A DNA stretch of 64,000 bases from Gilvimarinus gilvus (GCF_030518155.1 NZ_JAULRU010000583.1:156964-220963), one strand, 5' to 3'. Shown: positions 27,703 through 37,028, counted from the first letter of the stretch. Numbers and translations are program-made. Notes: generated from the letters alone by a model not told the origin.

Positions 27703-28938
27703 ATGACAGACACGATTGTCAAAATTGATTTATCCAAGTCACCCTATGAAAACGACATGATCCACAACCGCTGGCACCCGGATATACCCATGGTGGCGAC
27801 GGTGAAACCCGGCGACGATTTTATAATGGAGTGTTACGACTGGACCGGTGGCCAAATTGCCAACGATGACAGCGCCGATGACGTGCGCGATGTAGATTTA
27901 TCGCAGGTGCACTTTTTGTCCGGCCCAGTCGGGGTTGAAGGTGCAGAACCTGGTGATTTGCTGGTTGTCGATATTATGGATATTGGGGCTTTTGATGAAA
28001 GTCAGTGGGGTTTCAACGGATTCTTTTCTAAACAAAATGGTGGCGGCTTCTTGACAGAGCACTTCCCGGAGGCGCAAAAATCCATTTGGGATTTCAACGG
28101 CATGTTTACCAAGTCTCGCCATATTCCCGGGGTCGAGTTTGCCGGCCTTATTCACCCGGGGCTCATTGGTTGTTTGCCCTCCAAAGACATGCTGGACACC
28201 TGGAACAAGCGTGAAAAAGGCTTATACGACACCGAGCCCGATCGTGTACCTGCACTCGCCACTCTGCCTTACGCTGAAACTGCGCATATGGGGCGTATGG
28301 CACCCGATGATGCCAAAGAAGCTGCAGCCGAAGGCGCCCGCACAGTGCCCCCTCGTGAACATGGTGGAAACTGCGACATCAAAGATCTGTCGCGCGGTTC
28401 CAAAATTTACTTCCCGGTTTACGTTGAAGGTGGCGGGCTGAGTGTTGGCGATTTGCACTTTAGCCAGGGCGACGGTGAAATTACCTTTTGTGGCGCCATT
28501 GAAATGGCGGGATGGATTCACCTGCGGGTTAATCTGGTGAAGCAGGGCATGTCGAAGTACGGGATTAAGAACCCAATCTTTAAGCCAAGCCCGATCACGC
28601 CAAATTACGACGATTATATTATCTTCGAAGGCATCTCTGTGGACGAGTACGGCGAGCAGCATTATCTCGATGTGCATGTTGCCTATCGGCAGGCTTGTCT
28701 CAACGCTATTGAGTTCTTGACCAAATTTGGCTACAGCAAGGCTCAGAGTTATGCGATTCTCGGCTGCGCACCGGTGCAAGGTCATATTAGTGGTGTGGTC
28801 GACATACCAAATGCTTGCGCTACGTTATGGCTGCCCAATGACATTTTCGAATTCGATATCAATCCAAACGCGAATGGGCCCACCATTCAGGTTGATAGCT
28901 CGGTGGTCGACATTCCCAAATCTCCTGATAAGGAGTAA
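27703..28938 (+). CDS. fmdA: Formamidase
   Basis: 411 aa, the length of Methylophilus methylotrophus FmdA (acetamidase/formamidase family, EC 3.5.1.49). Matching segments include MIHNRWHPDIPMVATVKPGD, GPVGVEGAEPGDLLVVDIMD and ILGCAPVQGHISGVVDIPNA. It hydrolyses formamide to formate and ammonia and is a metal-dependent enzyme unrelated to AmiE. A strong AAGGAG ribosome site precedes the ATG. Together with AmiE it widens the amide range of the locus. fmdB follows after 3 nt. Confidence 0.96.
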   Translation: MTDTIVKIDLSKSPYENDMIHNRWHPDIPMVATVKPGDDFIMECYDWTGGQIANDDSADDVRDVDLSQVHFLSGPVGVEGAEPGDLLVVDIMDIGAFDESQWGFNGFFSKQNGGGFLTEHFPEAQKSIWDFNGMFTKSRHIPGVEFAGLIHPGLIGCLPSKDMLDTWNKREKGLYDTEPDRVPALATLPYAETAHMGRMAPDDAKEAAAEGARTVPPREHGGNCDIKDLSRGSKIYFPVYVEGGGLSVGDLHFSQGDGEITFCGAIEMAGWIHLRVNLVKQGMSKYGIKNPIFKPSPITPNYDDYIIFEGISVDEYGEQHYLDVHVAYRQACLNAIEFLTKFGYSKAQSYAILGCAPVQGHISGVVDIPNACATLWLPNDIFEFDINPNANGPTIQVDSSVVDIPKSPDKE

Positions 28939-28941
28939 ATC

Positions 28942-29313
28942 ATGCCGGTATACGATTATCGCTGCCAGCAGCACGGAGTTTTCAGTGATTTGGCTACCAT
29001 GGACAATAGTGCAAATCCTGTAGATTGTCCCGTGTGCGGTGAGGCCTCAGCGCGCGTCATTATGATGTCGCCCGAGCTCTTTGACATGGCGCCGTCTAAT
29101 CGCAAGGCTCACGAGCGCAATGAGCGCTCGCGCGAGGCGCCCATGTTTTCCACTCCCCAATCGCGGGCGGAAAAGCAAGCTCGCCATGCGCACGATCACA
29201 AAAGTGGCTGTGGTTGCGGTTCGGACGCTCCTATTCGCGGGTCAAAAGCGGTGTACATGCCTGACGGTAGCAAAATATTTCCGTCGGCCAGACCGTGGAT
29301 GATCAGTCACTGA
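28942..29313 (+). CDS. fmdB: FmdB family zinc-ribbon protein
   Basis: 123 aa. The N-terminal zinc ribbon begins MPVYDYRCQQHG, with a Cys-x2-His half and a CPVCG half, typical of the FmdB/CxxC_CxxC_SSSS family. A flexible region rich in Arg and Glu follows, then HAHDHKSGCGCG, a second possible metal site. FmdB is co-transcribed with fmdA in methylotrophs and was proposed to regulate formamidase; its exact role is unsettled. It starts 3 nt after fmdA. Confidence 0.9.
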   Translation: MPVYDYRCQQHGVFSDLATMDNSANPVDCPVCGEASARVIMMSPELFDMAPSNRKAHERNERSREAPMFSTPQSRAEKQARHAHDHKSGCGCGSDAPIRGSKAVYMPDGSKIFPSARPWMISH

Positions 29314-29357
29314 GGTAACGATTTTGCCTTAATCTCTGTTCGTTTGTTTGAGACTTT

Positions 29358-29381
29358 GGGAGGCTTGCGCCTCCCTTTTTT
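29358..29381 (+). terminator. Rho-independent terminator after fmdB
   Basis: The stem GGGAGGC / GCCTCCC with a TTGC loop is followed by six T residues. It closes the fmdAB transcript. Confidence 0.92.
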
Positions 29382-29412
29382 GTTTCAGTTTTTGTTTCAG
29401 TTTTTGTTGCAG
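29377..29412. repeat. Three tandem copies of a 12-bp unit
   Basis: TTTTTGTTTCAG occurs twice exactly and a third time with one change (TTTTTGTTGCAG). The array starts inside the terminator T run. It looks like replication slippage. Confidence 0.85.
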
Positions 29413-29528
29413 TGCGCTTATTGTTGGCGGATTTTTCATTCTTTACTCATTTTAACAGTTTGTGTGCATCTAGATTCATATTGGCGCCGTATTATGCGTT
29501 TCGAGGAAAATATAAGGGGCAAATCAGC

Positions 29529-30788
29529 ATGACGGGCAGTTACAATCTTACTTTAGTGTTCGCATCTTACTGTGTGGCGGTAATCGCGGCCTACACCGCG
29601 ATTTACTTTGGTACGCGTCTTTTCACACTACAGGGGAGCTCGCGCAAATTTTGGCTCGGTGCCGGAGCCGTGTGTCTTGGCAGTGGTATTTGGTCCATGC
29701 ACTTTGTCGGCATGAGCGCCTATTCCATGCCTCACGACATGACGATGAGTTTTAGTTTACCGCTGACAATCGCCTCCTGGATTCCCGCGGTAGCCGCCTC
29801 CGCACTGGCTTTGCTGGTGATTACTCGCGAGCAGGTGGCCTTTCGTGGTATCGCTGCCAGCGCCGTAATTATGGGGGCGGGTATATCCGCTATGCATTAC
29901 GGCGGTATGTGGGCGATGAAAATGGAGCCCGGCATTGTCTACGACCAAACCATTGTCGCCATATCCATTGCCATTGCGGTGGCCGCTTCAGGTGCTGCGT
30001 TGGTGATTTGCCGCCAGGTGCGGGTGGTGCCGGCGCGATATGCGTTGCTGACAAAAACCGTTGCCGCCCTGGTGATGGGCGCGGCCATTTGTGGGATGCA
30101 TTACACCGGCATGGCGGCGGCGAGCTACCCGATGAACGCGGCAATGTCTGCGGATAATGCGTTGCGCGGGGACTGGATGGGCATTCCTACGGCGATAGCC
30201 GCGGGTGGATTTTTGCTGATTGCTCTGATTGTGGCTTACCAAGATTTTCGTCAGGCGGAGCTCGAGCGCCAGCAGCGTGTGCAGCAGGCGCAGAAAGTTC
30301 AGGATGATGCCTTTCGCGACCCGGTGACTGGCCTTGGCAATCGCAGTGATCTCGACCGTCAGGTCATGGCACTATTGGCCGATGATTCCACCAAATCGGG
30401 ATTCTCTGTCATTTGTCTGGATATCGCACAGTTTCGAGAGCATGCATTGGCATCCTCCGGTGAGACGACCAATGATGTAGTCCGTGAACTCGCCAATGTA
30501 CTAGCGGCGGTTGTGCCTAATGCACACAGTGTTGGGCGCCTGGGGTCGAGCGGGTTTGCAGCCTTGTTGCCGCGACTTGATGAGTCCGAAGAGTTGGCGC
30601 TGGCTAAGCAGCTCAAAGCTGCCATGCAACACTCAGCGCAAATCCGCCGATTTAGCCCCTTTACCCTGGGAGTCAGTCACTACCCCACATCGGCGACTAA
30701 CAGCCGTTTATTGTTTCGTGAGGCGCAGCGCCCCAAATACACCCTGTCGTGGTCGCAACCTGCGATTGCAGAGGCCGAGCCAGCCTAG
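29529..30788 (+). CDS. MHYT sensor protein with degenerate GGDEF domain
   Basis: 419 aa from the ATG at 29529, chosen because AAGGGGC lies just before it and MHYT proteins start close to their first helix. Residues ~1-245 are the seven-helix MHYT domain, with repeated motifs MHFVGMSAY, MHYGGMWAM and MHYTGMAAASY thought to bind a metal and sense a gas. Residues ~255-410 are a GGDEF-like domain: DPVTGLGNRSDLDRQ is normal, but the active-site loop reads GRLGSSGFAALLPR. GSSGF replaces GG[DE]EF, so diguanylate cyclase activity is unlikely. It may act as a c-di-GMP- or nucleotide-binding regulator. No EAL domain follows. Confidence 0.9.
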   Translation: MTGSYNLTLVFASYCVAVIAAYTAIYFGTRLFTLQGSSRKFWLGAGAVCLGSGIWSMHFVGMSAYSMPHDMTMSFSLPLTIASWIPAVAASALALLVITREQVAFRGIAASAVIMGAGISAMHYGGMWAMKMEPGIVYDQTIVAISIAIAVAASGAALVICRQVRVVPARYALLTKTVAALVMGAAICGMHYTGMAAASYPMNAAMSADNALRGDWMGIPTAIAAGGFLLIALIVAYQDFRQAELERQQRVQQAQKVQDDAFRDPVTGLGNRSDLDRQVMALLADDSTKSGFSVICLDIAQFREHALASSGETTNDVVRELANVLAAVVPNAHSVGRLGSSGFAALLPRLDESEELALAKQLKAAMQHSAQIRRFSPFTLGVSHYPTSATNSRLLFREAQRPKYTLSWSQPAIAEAEPA

Positions 30789-31079
30789 CAGGCTGAGGGC
30801 GCTTGGGGTTTTTCACTCGCCTGTAGTACACGCCGTTCTCTCGTGTGCCGCGATTGACTTGTGAATCGGTGACGGTAGCGCGATTCTCGCGAACGAGAGA
30901 ACCCGTTGCTACACGCATACGGGTTAAAACGTGGTGAATAACCCCATTCGCGGTCGCAAATCTGTGGTAATTGGGGGGACACGCCAAACGTTCAACGGGC
31001 CGCAAACGCTGATGAGCGCAGACTCTCCGCAGGCAATCGTGTATACTCCGCCCACATTTTAATCAACGGGTGTTCGATT

Positions 31080-32669
31080 TTGATCTCAAAGCTGTTTAGG
31101 AAAGTGGTTGGTGGCGAAAAGGCGTCGGTAACCAAGGCTGATGCCAATGAAAAAACTGGCAAGAGCGCTAGTGCCTCGCGCGATAACAAGCAAGGGGGCA
31201 ACAAGCGCCGTAAGCCTTCGGCTCGCAAGTCTGCTAAGCCCGATTCCAGCAAATCAGCACCCAAAAGTGACAAGGCCAGCAATAGCGCAGACAAGTCCGA
31301 AGCGAAGCCGTCGCGTTCGCAAAAACCCAGAAATCGCCGCAACCCGAAAAAAGCCGAACCCACAAAGCCTTGGGATATTTCGATGTTTCCGGTGCCCGAG
31401 GTGGAGGGCAAGCGCCGCTTCCATGACTTCAGTCTGGAAAACGACTTGATGCACGCGATTGCCGACCAAGGCTTCGAGTACTGCTCGCCGATTCAGGCGC
31501 AGTCATTGCCGCACGCGTTGCAGGGTAAAGACGTGGTGGGTAAAGCGCAAACCGGCACGGGTAAAACCGCAGCTTTTTTGACGGCCATTATCGATGATTT
31601 GCTCAAACACGCGCTCACCGAAGAACGCTACGCCGGTGAAGCACGGGCTCTGATTATTGCGCCGACCCGCGAATTGGTCATGCAAATTGCGGATGATGCC
31701 AAAGGCTTATGCAAGCACACGGATTTACAAATTCATACCCTGGTAGGGGGTATGGACTACAACAAGCAGCAAAATCGTTTGCATAACACCTTGGTCGATA
31801 TCCTGGTTGCCACGCCAGGTCGCTTGTTGGACTTTTGTCGCAATAAAGATGTGTATCTGGATCAACTCGAAGTTATGGTCATTGATGAAGCCGATCGTAT
31901 GCTCGACATGGGTTTTATTCCTCAGGTACGTCAAATTGTTCGACAGACCCCACAGCGCGGTGAACGTCAGACGTTGTTTTTCTCAGCGACCTTTACCGAT
32001 GAAGTGCATCGCTTAGTCGAGCAGTGGACAGAGAATCCGGTAACGATTGTTATTGAGCCTGAGAGTGTCGCCACCGATACCGTTAAGCAGCATATCTATC
32101 TGGCCTCTACCGAGGAAAAGTACACCTTGCTCTACAATCTGATTCAGGACGCTGAAGTTGAAAGCATGATTGTTTTCGCCAACCGCCGCGATGAGTGCCG
32201 TAAGTTGCAAGATCAATTGCGCCGCCACGGTATTAAGGTTGGGCTGCTGTCCGGTGAGATTGCCCAAAACAAGCGGGTATCAACCCTGAACGCGTTTAAA
32301 GACGGCAGCTTAAAAGTGTTGGTTGCCACAGATGTGGCTGGGCGGGGCATACACATCGATGGTATTAGCCACGTAGTAAACTTTACCTTGCCGGAAGAGC
32401 CCGAGGATTACGTGCATCGCATTGGACGCACCGGCCGCGCTGGTAAAAAAGGAACGTCGATCAGCTTCGCGTGTGAAGACGACGCCTTTCGCCTAATGCC
32501 CTTGCAAGAATTGCTTGGACATGATTTGAAATGTGAGCAACCACCGCAGGATCTTTTGCTGGCAACACCGCCAATGGCGCCGCCGGAAAAGTCTGAGCAT
32601 CGCAATCATGGCAGCCGACGTGGGCCGGGCGCTGGCCGCGGGCGAGGTCGGGGTCAACGCCGCTCTTAA
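31080..32669 (+). CDS. rhlB: DEAD-box ATP-dependent RNA helicase, RhlB-like
   Basis: 529 aa. No in-frame ATG exists before the helicase core, so the TTG at 31080 is the probable start. Residues 1-100 are a Lys/Ser/Arg-rich disordered region. The core has the Q motif ([16 protein letters not shown]), motif [12 protein letters not shown], motif Ia [13 protein letters not shown] box [16 protein letters not shown], and motif [15 protein letters not shown]. The tail ends in an Arg-Gly-rich stretch typical of RNA binding. RhlB-type helicases unwind structured RNA, often with the RNA degradosome. Assignment to RhlB rather than RhlE is by overall pattern and is moderately sure. Confidence 0.9.
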   Translation: MISKLFRKVVGGEKASVTKADANEKTGKSASASRDNKQGGNKRRKPSARKSAKPDSSKSAPKSDKASNSADKSEAKPSRSQKPRNRRNPKKAEPTKPWDISMFPVPEVEGKRRFHDFSLENDLMHAIADQGFEYCSPIQAQSLPHALQGKDVVGKAQTGTGKTAAFLTAIIDDLLKHALTEERYAGEARALIIAPTRELVMQIADDAKGLCKHTDLQIHTLVGGMDYNKQQNRLHNTLVDILVATPGRLLDFCRNKDVYLDQLEVMVIDEADRMLDMGFIPQVRQIVRQTPQRGERQTLFFSATFTDEVHRLVEQWTENPVTIVIEPESVATDTVKQHIYLASTEEKYTLLYNLIQDAEVESMIVFANRRDECRKLQDQLRRHGIKVGLLSGEIAQNKRVSTLNAFKDGSLKVLVATDVAGRGIHIDGISHVVNFTLPEEPEDYVHRIGRTGRAGKKGTSISFACEDDAFRLMPLQELLGHDLKCEQPPQDLLLATPPMAPPEKSEHRNHGSRRGPGAGRGRGRGQRRS

Positions 32670-32684
32670 TCTTCGAGGCCGCGA

Positions 32685-33542
32685 ATGAAACATCCACATT
32701 CGGCCATATTTACTCTGCATTTAACCGTTATTGTGATGGGGGCGACAGGGGTGTTCGCCCGCACCATTGACTTGCCGGCCTGGGAAATCACCGGTATTCG
32801 AACGCTTATGGCCGCGCTATTGCTGGTGGCCTGGGTCGGAATAACGGAAGGCCACCTGGGGCTTAAGTCCGCCAAAGATTATTCGCGTATGGGGTTGCTG
32901 GGCGTGCTTTTGGGCGCCCACTGGGTGACTTACTTCCACGCCATGCAGGTGTCCAGCGTCGCCATCGGCATGATTGCCTTTTTCACCTATCCGACTATGA
33001 CGGTTCTGCTGGAACCTCTGTTTAACCGTATTCGCCTGAATTGGCGCGATGCGGTGAGTGCCGGGTTAGTTCTGCTTGGTGTGTACTTTCTGGTACCCGA
33101 GTTTTCCCTCGATAACGACATGACCTGGGGCGTGGTTTGGGGATTAATTTCGGCCCTGTTGTTTGCTCTGCGCAATATTTTACTCGGCCACTGGTTTAAA
33201 GAGCAGACCGCAGCGCGGTCACTGGGTTATCAGACGGCCGTTACGGCACTGCTACTCTTGCCGTTTATTTTTGCCAAAGGTGAGGTCCCCGCGACTGAGG
33301 ATATTGGATTACTGATCCTCCTCGGTGTGGTGTTCACCGCGGTGGCTCATACATTGTTGGGTTATACTCTACGCCTGTTGCGCCCCAAAACGGTAGGGTT
33401 AGTTTCTTGTATGCAGCCGGTTTACGGTGTCATCTATGCGGCTTTGTTACTGGGGGATATTCCAACCGTCACCACGGTCGTTGGTGGTTGCTTGATCAGT
33501 CTCGCGGCATTTTACGAAACTTTGCAAGTGCGCCAAGGCTAA
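32685..33542 (+). CDS. EamA/DMT family transporter
   Basis: 285 aa with ten predicted membrane helices in two EamA repeats. Typical segments are VIVMGATGVFARTIDLPAWE, GVLLGAHWVTYFHAMQVSSV at the end of the first repeat, and LGYTLRLLRPKTVGLVSCMQ in the second. Members export or import small metabolites. The substrate is unknown. It starts 16 nt after the helicase gene, on the same strand. Confidence 0.92.
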   Translation: MKHPHSAIFTLHLTVIVMGATGVFARTIDLPAWEITGIRTLMAALLLVAWVGITEGHLGLKSAKDYSRMGLLGVLLGAHWVTYFHAMQVSSVAIGMIAFFTYPTMTVLLEPLFNRIRLNWRDAVSAGLVLLGVYFLVPEFSLDNDMTWGVVWGLISALLFALRNILLGHWFKEQTAARSLGYQTAVTALLLLPFIFAKGEVPATEDIGLLILLGVVFTAVAHTLLGYTLRLLRPKTVGLVSCMQPVYGVIYAALLLGDIPTVTTVVGGCLISLAAFYETLQVRQG

Positions 33543-33624
33543 GCTCGGCGGCTGTCGTGCGCGTTTGTCGCTTTTCTGATAACGTGACGTTTTCTACGGC
33601 ATGGTCGCCAACAGGCCCTCTACT

Positions 33625-34998
33625 ATGAGTCAATCTCCGACCCAAGCGTCGCAACATCCCTGGCTACAAGCGCTTGATAATTATCGTGACTGGCGATTGC
33701 TCTACGTGTTTTTGCTCGGCTGCTCGTCCGGGTTTCCTTTTGTGCTTATTGGTTCTAACTTAAGCGGTTGGCTTACCGACTCGGGCATATCGCGCTCGCA
33801 GGTGGGGTTGCTGGGCGCCGTGTTTGTGGTTTATGCCATTAACTTTATGTGGGCACCGCTGGTCGATAGGGTCCGCCTGCCGCTGGTGTGCAAGTTGCTG
33901 GGGCACAGGCGCGGTTGGATTTTCACCCTGCAAGCGCTTATGTTGCTGGCCACTATTTTTCTCGCCAATACCGACCCATTAACTCATTTAGGCTTACTGG
34001 CGGCTTTGTGTCTGGCCATTGCGACTTGTTCGGCTACGCACGACATTGCGATTGATGCCTACCGAATCGAAATTATTGGTAAGGATTCCCATCGCGTGCC
34101 CGCCGCCTCGGCCATGAGTATTATTGGTTGGTGGACGGGCTATTCATTGCCAGGCTATCTCGCTTTTGCCAATGCCGAGGCGGTCGGGTGGTCGGGCGTT
34201 TATGGCTGGATGGCGGTGTTTGTAGGTGTGCTAATGGTGTTCACTCTGTTAGTGCGCGAGCCGGAAACAGACCGACAGGCACTGCAACAAGAAGCAGAGT
34301 TGCGTTATGCCGGTATGCTTCATACCCGTCCTGAAAAGGGTATCTGGTCGCGTATACTGGTCTGGCTTAGCGTCACCATTGTCGAGCCTTTTGCCGACTT
34401 TTTTCGTCGCAACGGTTGGCAGTTGGCGCTGGCAATATTGTTGTTTGTATTTTTGTTTAAAATTGGTGAAGCCTTTCTTGGCCGCATGTCAATCGTGTTT
34501 TACCGCGAGGTGGGGTTTAGCAACGAGCAGATCGCGCACTACTCTAAGCTGGTAGGTTGGGGGTTGACCATCCTTTTTACCTTGGTTGGCAGCACCATTA
34601 ATATTCGCTACGGTATTGTACGGGGCCTGTTCATTGGTGGTGTCGCAATGGCCGCCAGCAATCTAATGTTTGCCTGGATTGCGCTGGTGGGGCCGCACGA
34701 GTGGCTGTTTTTAGCGACTATTGTGGTCGACAATTTCTGCGCTGCGTTTTCCACCGTTGCCTTTGTGTCTTTATTGACATGGTTAACCGGTAAAGCCTTT
34801 TCGGGGGCACAGTACGCATTGTTGGCATCGCTGGGGAATCTGGGCCGCACATCAATGTCATCGGGCAGTGGCTATTTGGTGGACGCACTCAATGGCAACT
34901 GGGCGTTCTTTTTCGTATTGACGGCGGTGATGGTGATTCCGGGGCTGGTTTTGTTGATTTTTATTGGCCGTAAAATGACACAGGGGTCGCAAGACTAG
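33625..34998 (+). CDS. ampG: AmpG-like muropeptide MFS permease
   Basis: 457 aa from the ATG at 33625 (a weak ACAGG ribosome site); an in-frame ATG at 33601 would add eight residues but lacks a ribosome site. Twelve or more helices. The start of the fold reads LLYVFLLGCSSGFPFVLIGS, then LVDRVRLPLVCKLLGHRRGW and DIAIDAYRIEII, the hallmark of AmpG, which imports anhydro-muropeptides for cell-wall recycling. An insertion with KIGEAFLGRMSIVFYREVGF also fits. Its stop overlaps the convergent atl gene by 4 nt. Confidence 0.92.
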   Translation: MSQSPTQASQHPWLQALDNYRDWRLLYVFLLGCSSGFPFVLIGSNLSGWLTDSGISRSQVGLLGAVFVVYAINFMWAPLVDRVRLPLVCKLLGHRRGWIFTLQALMLLATIFLANTDPLTHLGLLAALCLAIATCSATHDIAIDAYRIEIIGKDSHRVPAASAMSIIGWWTGYSLPGYLAFANAEAVGWSGVYGWMAVFVGVLMVFTLLVREPETDRQALQQEAELRYAGMLHTRPEKGIWSRILVWLSVTIVEPFADFFRRNGWQLALAILLFVFLFKIGEAFLGRMSIVFYREVGFSNEQIAHYSKLVGWGLTILFTLVGSTINIRYGIVRGLFIGGVAMAASNLMFAWIALVGPHEWLFLATIVVDNFCAAFSTVAFVSLLTWLTGKAFSGAQYALLASLGNLGRTSMSSGSGYLVDALNGNWAFFFVLTAVMVIPGLVLLIFIGRKMTQGSQD

Positions 34999-35303
34999 CG
35001 GTTTAAGAAACCGTATTGGGCGAGCGGTACTTTGTCGCCTTTGAACACAATGCCTTCGGCCTCGAGGCGGCGGCGCTGCTTAGTGGCGGCATCACCGGGT
35101 AAAGAAATGCGGCCGTTGGCGGCAATGACTCTGTGCCAGGGCAATTTTGTGTGCTCGGGCAGGGCTTTGAGAACAGAGCCGGCCCAGCGCGCGGCACCGG
35201 GCCTGCCGGCCAATTGGGCCAATTGGCCGTAGGTCACCACAGAGCCGGGCGGCACCTGCATAAGTGCGGTATATAACGCGCAAGACAAAGCCGAATTGGG
35301 CAC
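34995..35303 (-). CDS. Alkyltransferase-like DNA-binding protein (ATL, MGMT family)
   Basis: 102 aa, GTG start. It has the MGMT C-terminal domain only: VPPGSVVTYGQLAQLAGRPG (HTH and arginine-finger region), then LPWHRVIAANGRIS. The alkyl-accepting Cys of the MGMT PCHRV motif is Trp (PWHRV), so it cannot accept alkyl groups and should act as an ATL protein. ATLs flip and flag O6-alkylguanine for nucleotide excision repair. It is convergent with ampG, overlapping by 4 nt. Confidence 0.93.
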   Translation of the reverse strand: MPNSALSCALYTALMQVPPGSVVTYGQLAQLAGRPGAARWAGSVLKALPEHTKLPWHRVIAANGRISLPGDAATKQRRRLEAEGIVFKGDKVPLAQYGFLNR

Positions 35304-35349
35304 GGATAGCTCTCACAACACATTAAGAATTGAGCCAGTGTAACCGACT

Positions 35350-36387
35350 ATGCAAGACAAACTAATGCAGCGACTACTATTTGCCCTTTTATTAGTGGCA
35401 AGCCTAGCGACACAGGCGGGCGTCGTCGAACTCTATAATGGCGACCGTCTCGAGGGCGACTTTGTAAGCCTGGAGGGGGACAAGCTCGTATGGGCCTCCA
35501 GTAATTTTGGTAAAGTGAAAATTCCTCGTACCAAAATTAAAAATTTAACCACCACCATGCCAATGAAAATCAGTGGCAGTGCCACCCCCTGTTTGATTGA
35601 TGGCATGAAACAGGAATATTTGTTTTACAGTTGCGGTGGTGACCCAGATCAGCGCAGTGTGCCCCTGGCGAGCTTGGATATTATGCTGCCCTTTGAAAGC
35701 CACATTGATGGGGAGTACACCCTGCGTGGCAAGTTCGGCCTGTCGGGTTTTTTTGCCGAGGGCAATGACATTCGCCGCGACATTAAAATGAAAACATTGG
35801 TTGAATACCGTCGCAGTGAGTTTCGCCATAACGGCCTGCTGGAGTACGCCAGTTATTCAACCGACCGCGAAGCGCCCGATGAAGTGTGGTCGGGCCGCTA
35901 TGCGGTAGACTGGTTCTTTCGTGAGCGCTGGTTCTGGGCCAATGACATTACCGCTGGTGCCGATGAGTCCCGGGGCATTGCCGAGTATTATTCGGTTGGT
36001 AGTGGTACTGGTTTTCAGTTTTGGGAGAACAAGCAGACGGCTTTGGCATTGACCGCCGGTTTTACCTACCTCAACGAGCGCTACGAAATACCGGAAGAGC
36101 CGGAGGATGATTTTGAGATAGAAAACGAGCGTATCGCCACCAAATTTGGCTCTAATTTTCGGTACAAGCTGCCGCTCGGTATCGCCTTTTTCCACCACAA
36201 TGAGCTGGTGACGTCGCTCGAAGACAATGAAGATTGGCGCCTGAGCAGCAATACGGGAATTAGCACTGTTATTGCTGGCGAACTCTATTCGGAACTAAAG
36301 GTCGACTATAACGTCGATAACATTCCACAACCGGACAAAAAACGCGAAGATACCCGCCTGATGGTGGGCGTCAGCTACGAGTGGTAA
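35350..36387 (+). CDS. DUF481 family outer-membrane beta-barrel protein
   Basis: 345 aa with a signal peptide (LLFALLLVASLATQAG). A short N-terminal domain follows: VELYNGDRLEGDFVSLEGDK, similar to the beta domain that precedes many DUF481 barrels. Residues ~115-345 are the barrel: GKFGLSGFFAEGNDIRRDIK at the start and DTRLMVGVSYEW with a terminal aromatic residue. DUF481 proteins are salt-inducible or uncharacterised outer-membrane proteins; the function is unknown. fxsA follows after 2 nt. Confidence 0.9.
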   Translation: MQDKLMQRLLFALLLVASLATQAGVVELYNGDRLEGDFVSLEGDKLVWASSNFGKVKIPRTKIKNLTTTMPMKISGSATPCLIDGMKQEYLFYSCGGDPDQRSVPLASLDIMLPFESHIDGEYTLRGKFGLSGFFAEGNDIRRDIKMKTLVEYRRSEFRHNGLLEYASYSTDREAPDEVWSGRYAVDWFFRERWFWANDITAGADESRGIAEYYSVGSGTGFQFWENKQTALALTAGFTYLNERYEIPEEPEDDFEIENERIATKFGSNFRYKLPLGIAFFHHNELVTSLEDNEDWRLSSNTGISTVIAGELYSELKVDYNVDNIPQPDKKREDTRLMVGVSYEW

Positions 36388-36389
36388 CT

Positions 36390-36878
36390 ATGCCTATTAT
36401 ATTGTTGTTATTTATTGGAATCCCCCTGTTAGAGATTGCCCTGTTTATTCAGGTTGGCGATGAACTCGGTGTTCTCAACACGGTAGCGTTGGTGATTCTC
36501 ACCGCCGTTATCGGGGTGGGGTTACTGCGCTGGCAGGGCTTTGAAACCCTGTCGCGGGCCCGAGCCAAAATGGACAGCGGGGAAATGCCCGCCCGGGAAA
36601 TGGCTGAGGGCTTAATGCTGCTGGTTGCAGGCGCTCTGTTGCTAACTCCTGGCTTTTTCACCGATGCCGTGGGGTTTGCTCTGTTGGTGCCCTGGCTGCG
36701 CTATGCCCTGTTTATGTGGGCAGGTCCGCGCATCATGGTGCGTGGCGGGGCCAGTTTTGGGGCGGGCGCTCACTTTCGCGGTGGTCGCCCTCACGGCGAT
36801 ACATCCAACACGTTTGAAGGTGAATTTACCAGTACCCCCGAGTCTTCCGACGAGCCAGACAAGCTGGATAAAAAATGA
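36390..36878 (+). CDS. fxsA: FxsA family membrane protein
   Basis: 162 aa from the ATG at 36390; an in-frame GTG three codons earlier overlaps the upstream stop. Four hydrophobic segments with the family start PIILLLFIGIPLLEIALFIQ and the characteristic LRWQGFETLSRARAKMDSGE and GALLLTPGFFTDAVGFALL. FxsA (YtfA-like) is known in E. coli for relieving F-exclusion of phage T7. The Asp/Ser-rich tail is cytoplasmic. It sits directly upstream of groESL, as in many gammaproteobacteria. Confidence 0.94.
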   Translation: MPIILLLFIGIPLLEIALFIQVGDELGVLNTVALVILTAVIGVGLLRWQGFETLSRARAKMDSGEMPAREMAEGLMLLVAGALLLTPGFFTDAVGFALLVPWLRYALFMWAGPRIMVRGGASFGAGAHFRGGRPHGDTSNTFEGEFTSTPESSDEPDKLDKK

Positions 36879-36946
36879 TCGATTGCTCGCGCATTCGCTC
36901 AATTTGGGTGAATATCGCGAAAAAATCACTTTTTTTACCTGCCTCC

Positions 36947-36977
36947 TATTGAAATGCCTCGTTTCATCCCCAATTTC
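36947..36977 (+). promoter_or_regulatory. Sigma32 (heat-shock) promoter for groESL
   Basis: TTGAAA at 36949-36954 and CCCCAATT at 36968-36975 are separated by 13 nt. This closely fits the E. coli groE sigma32 promoter (CTTGAA, 13-nt spacing, CCCCATTT). It lies 166 nt before the groES start. Confidence 0.85.
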
Positions 36978-36997
36978 TTCAGCAGATCGGTTGTCTT

Positions 36998-37028
36998 AAG
37001 CGGCGCAAGCCGCTTGTTGCCAGGCAAC
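36998..37028 (+). other. Hairpins in the groESL 5' leader
   Basis: AAGCGGC-GCAA-GCCGCTT forms a 7-bp stem with a GNRA-type tetraloop, directly followed by GTTGCC-A-GGCAAC, a 6-bp palindrome. No T run follows, so these are leader structures rather than a terminator. They may tune mRNA stability or temperature response. Confidence 0.6.

Noticed and set aside
34995..35303. Active O6-methylguanine-DNA methyltransferase
   Set aside because: The acceptor Cys is Trp (PWHRV), so it is an ATL protein rather than an active MGMT.
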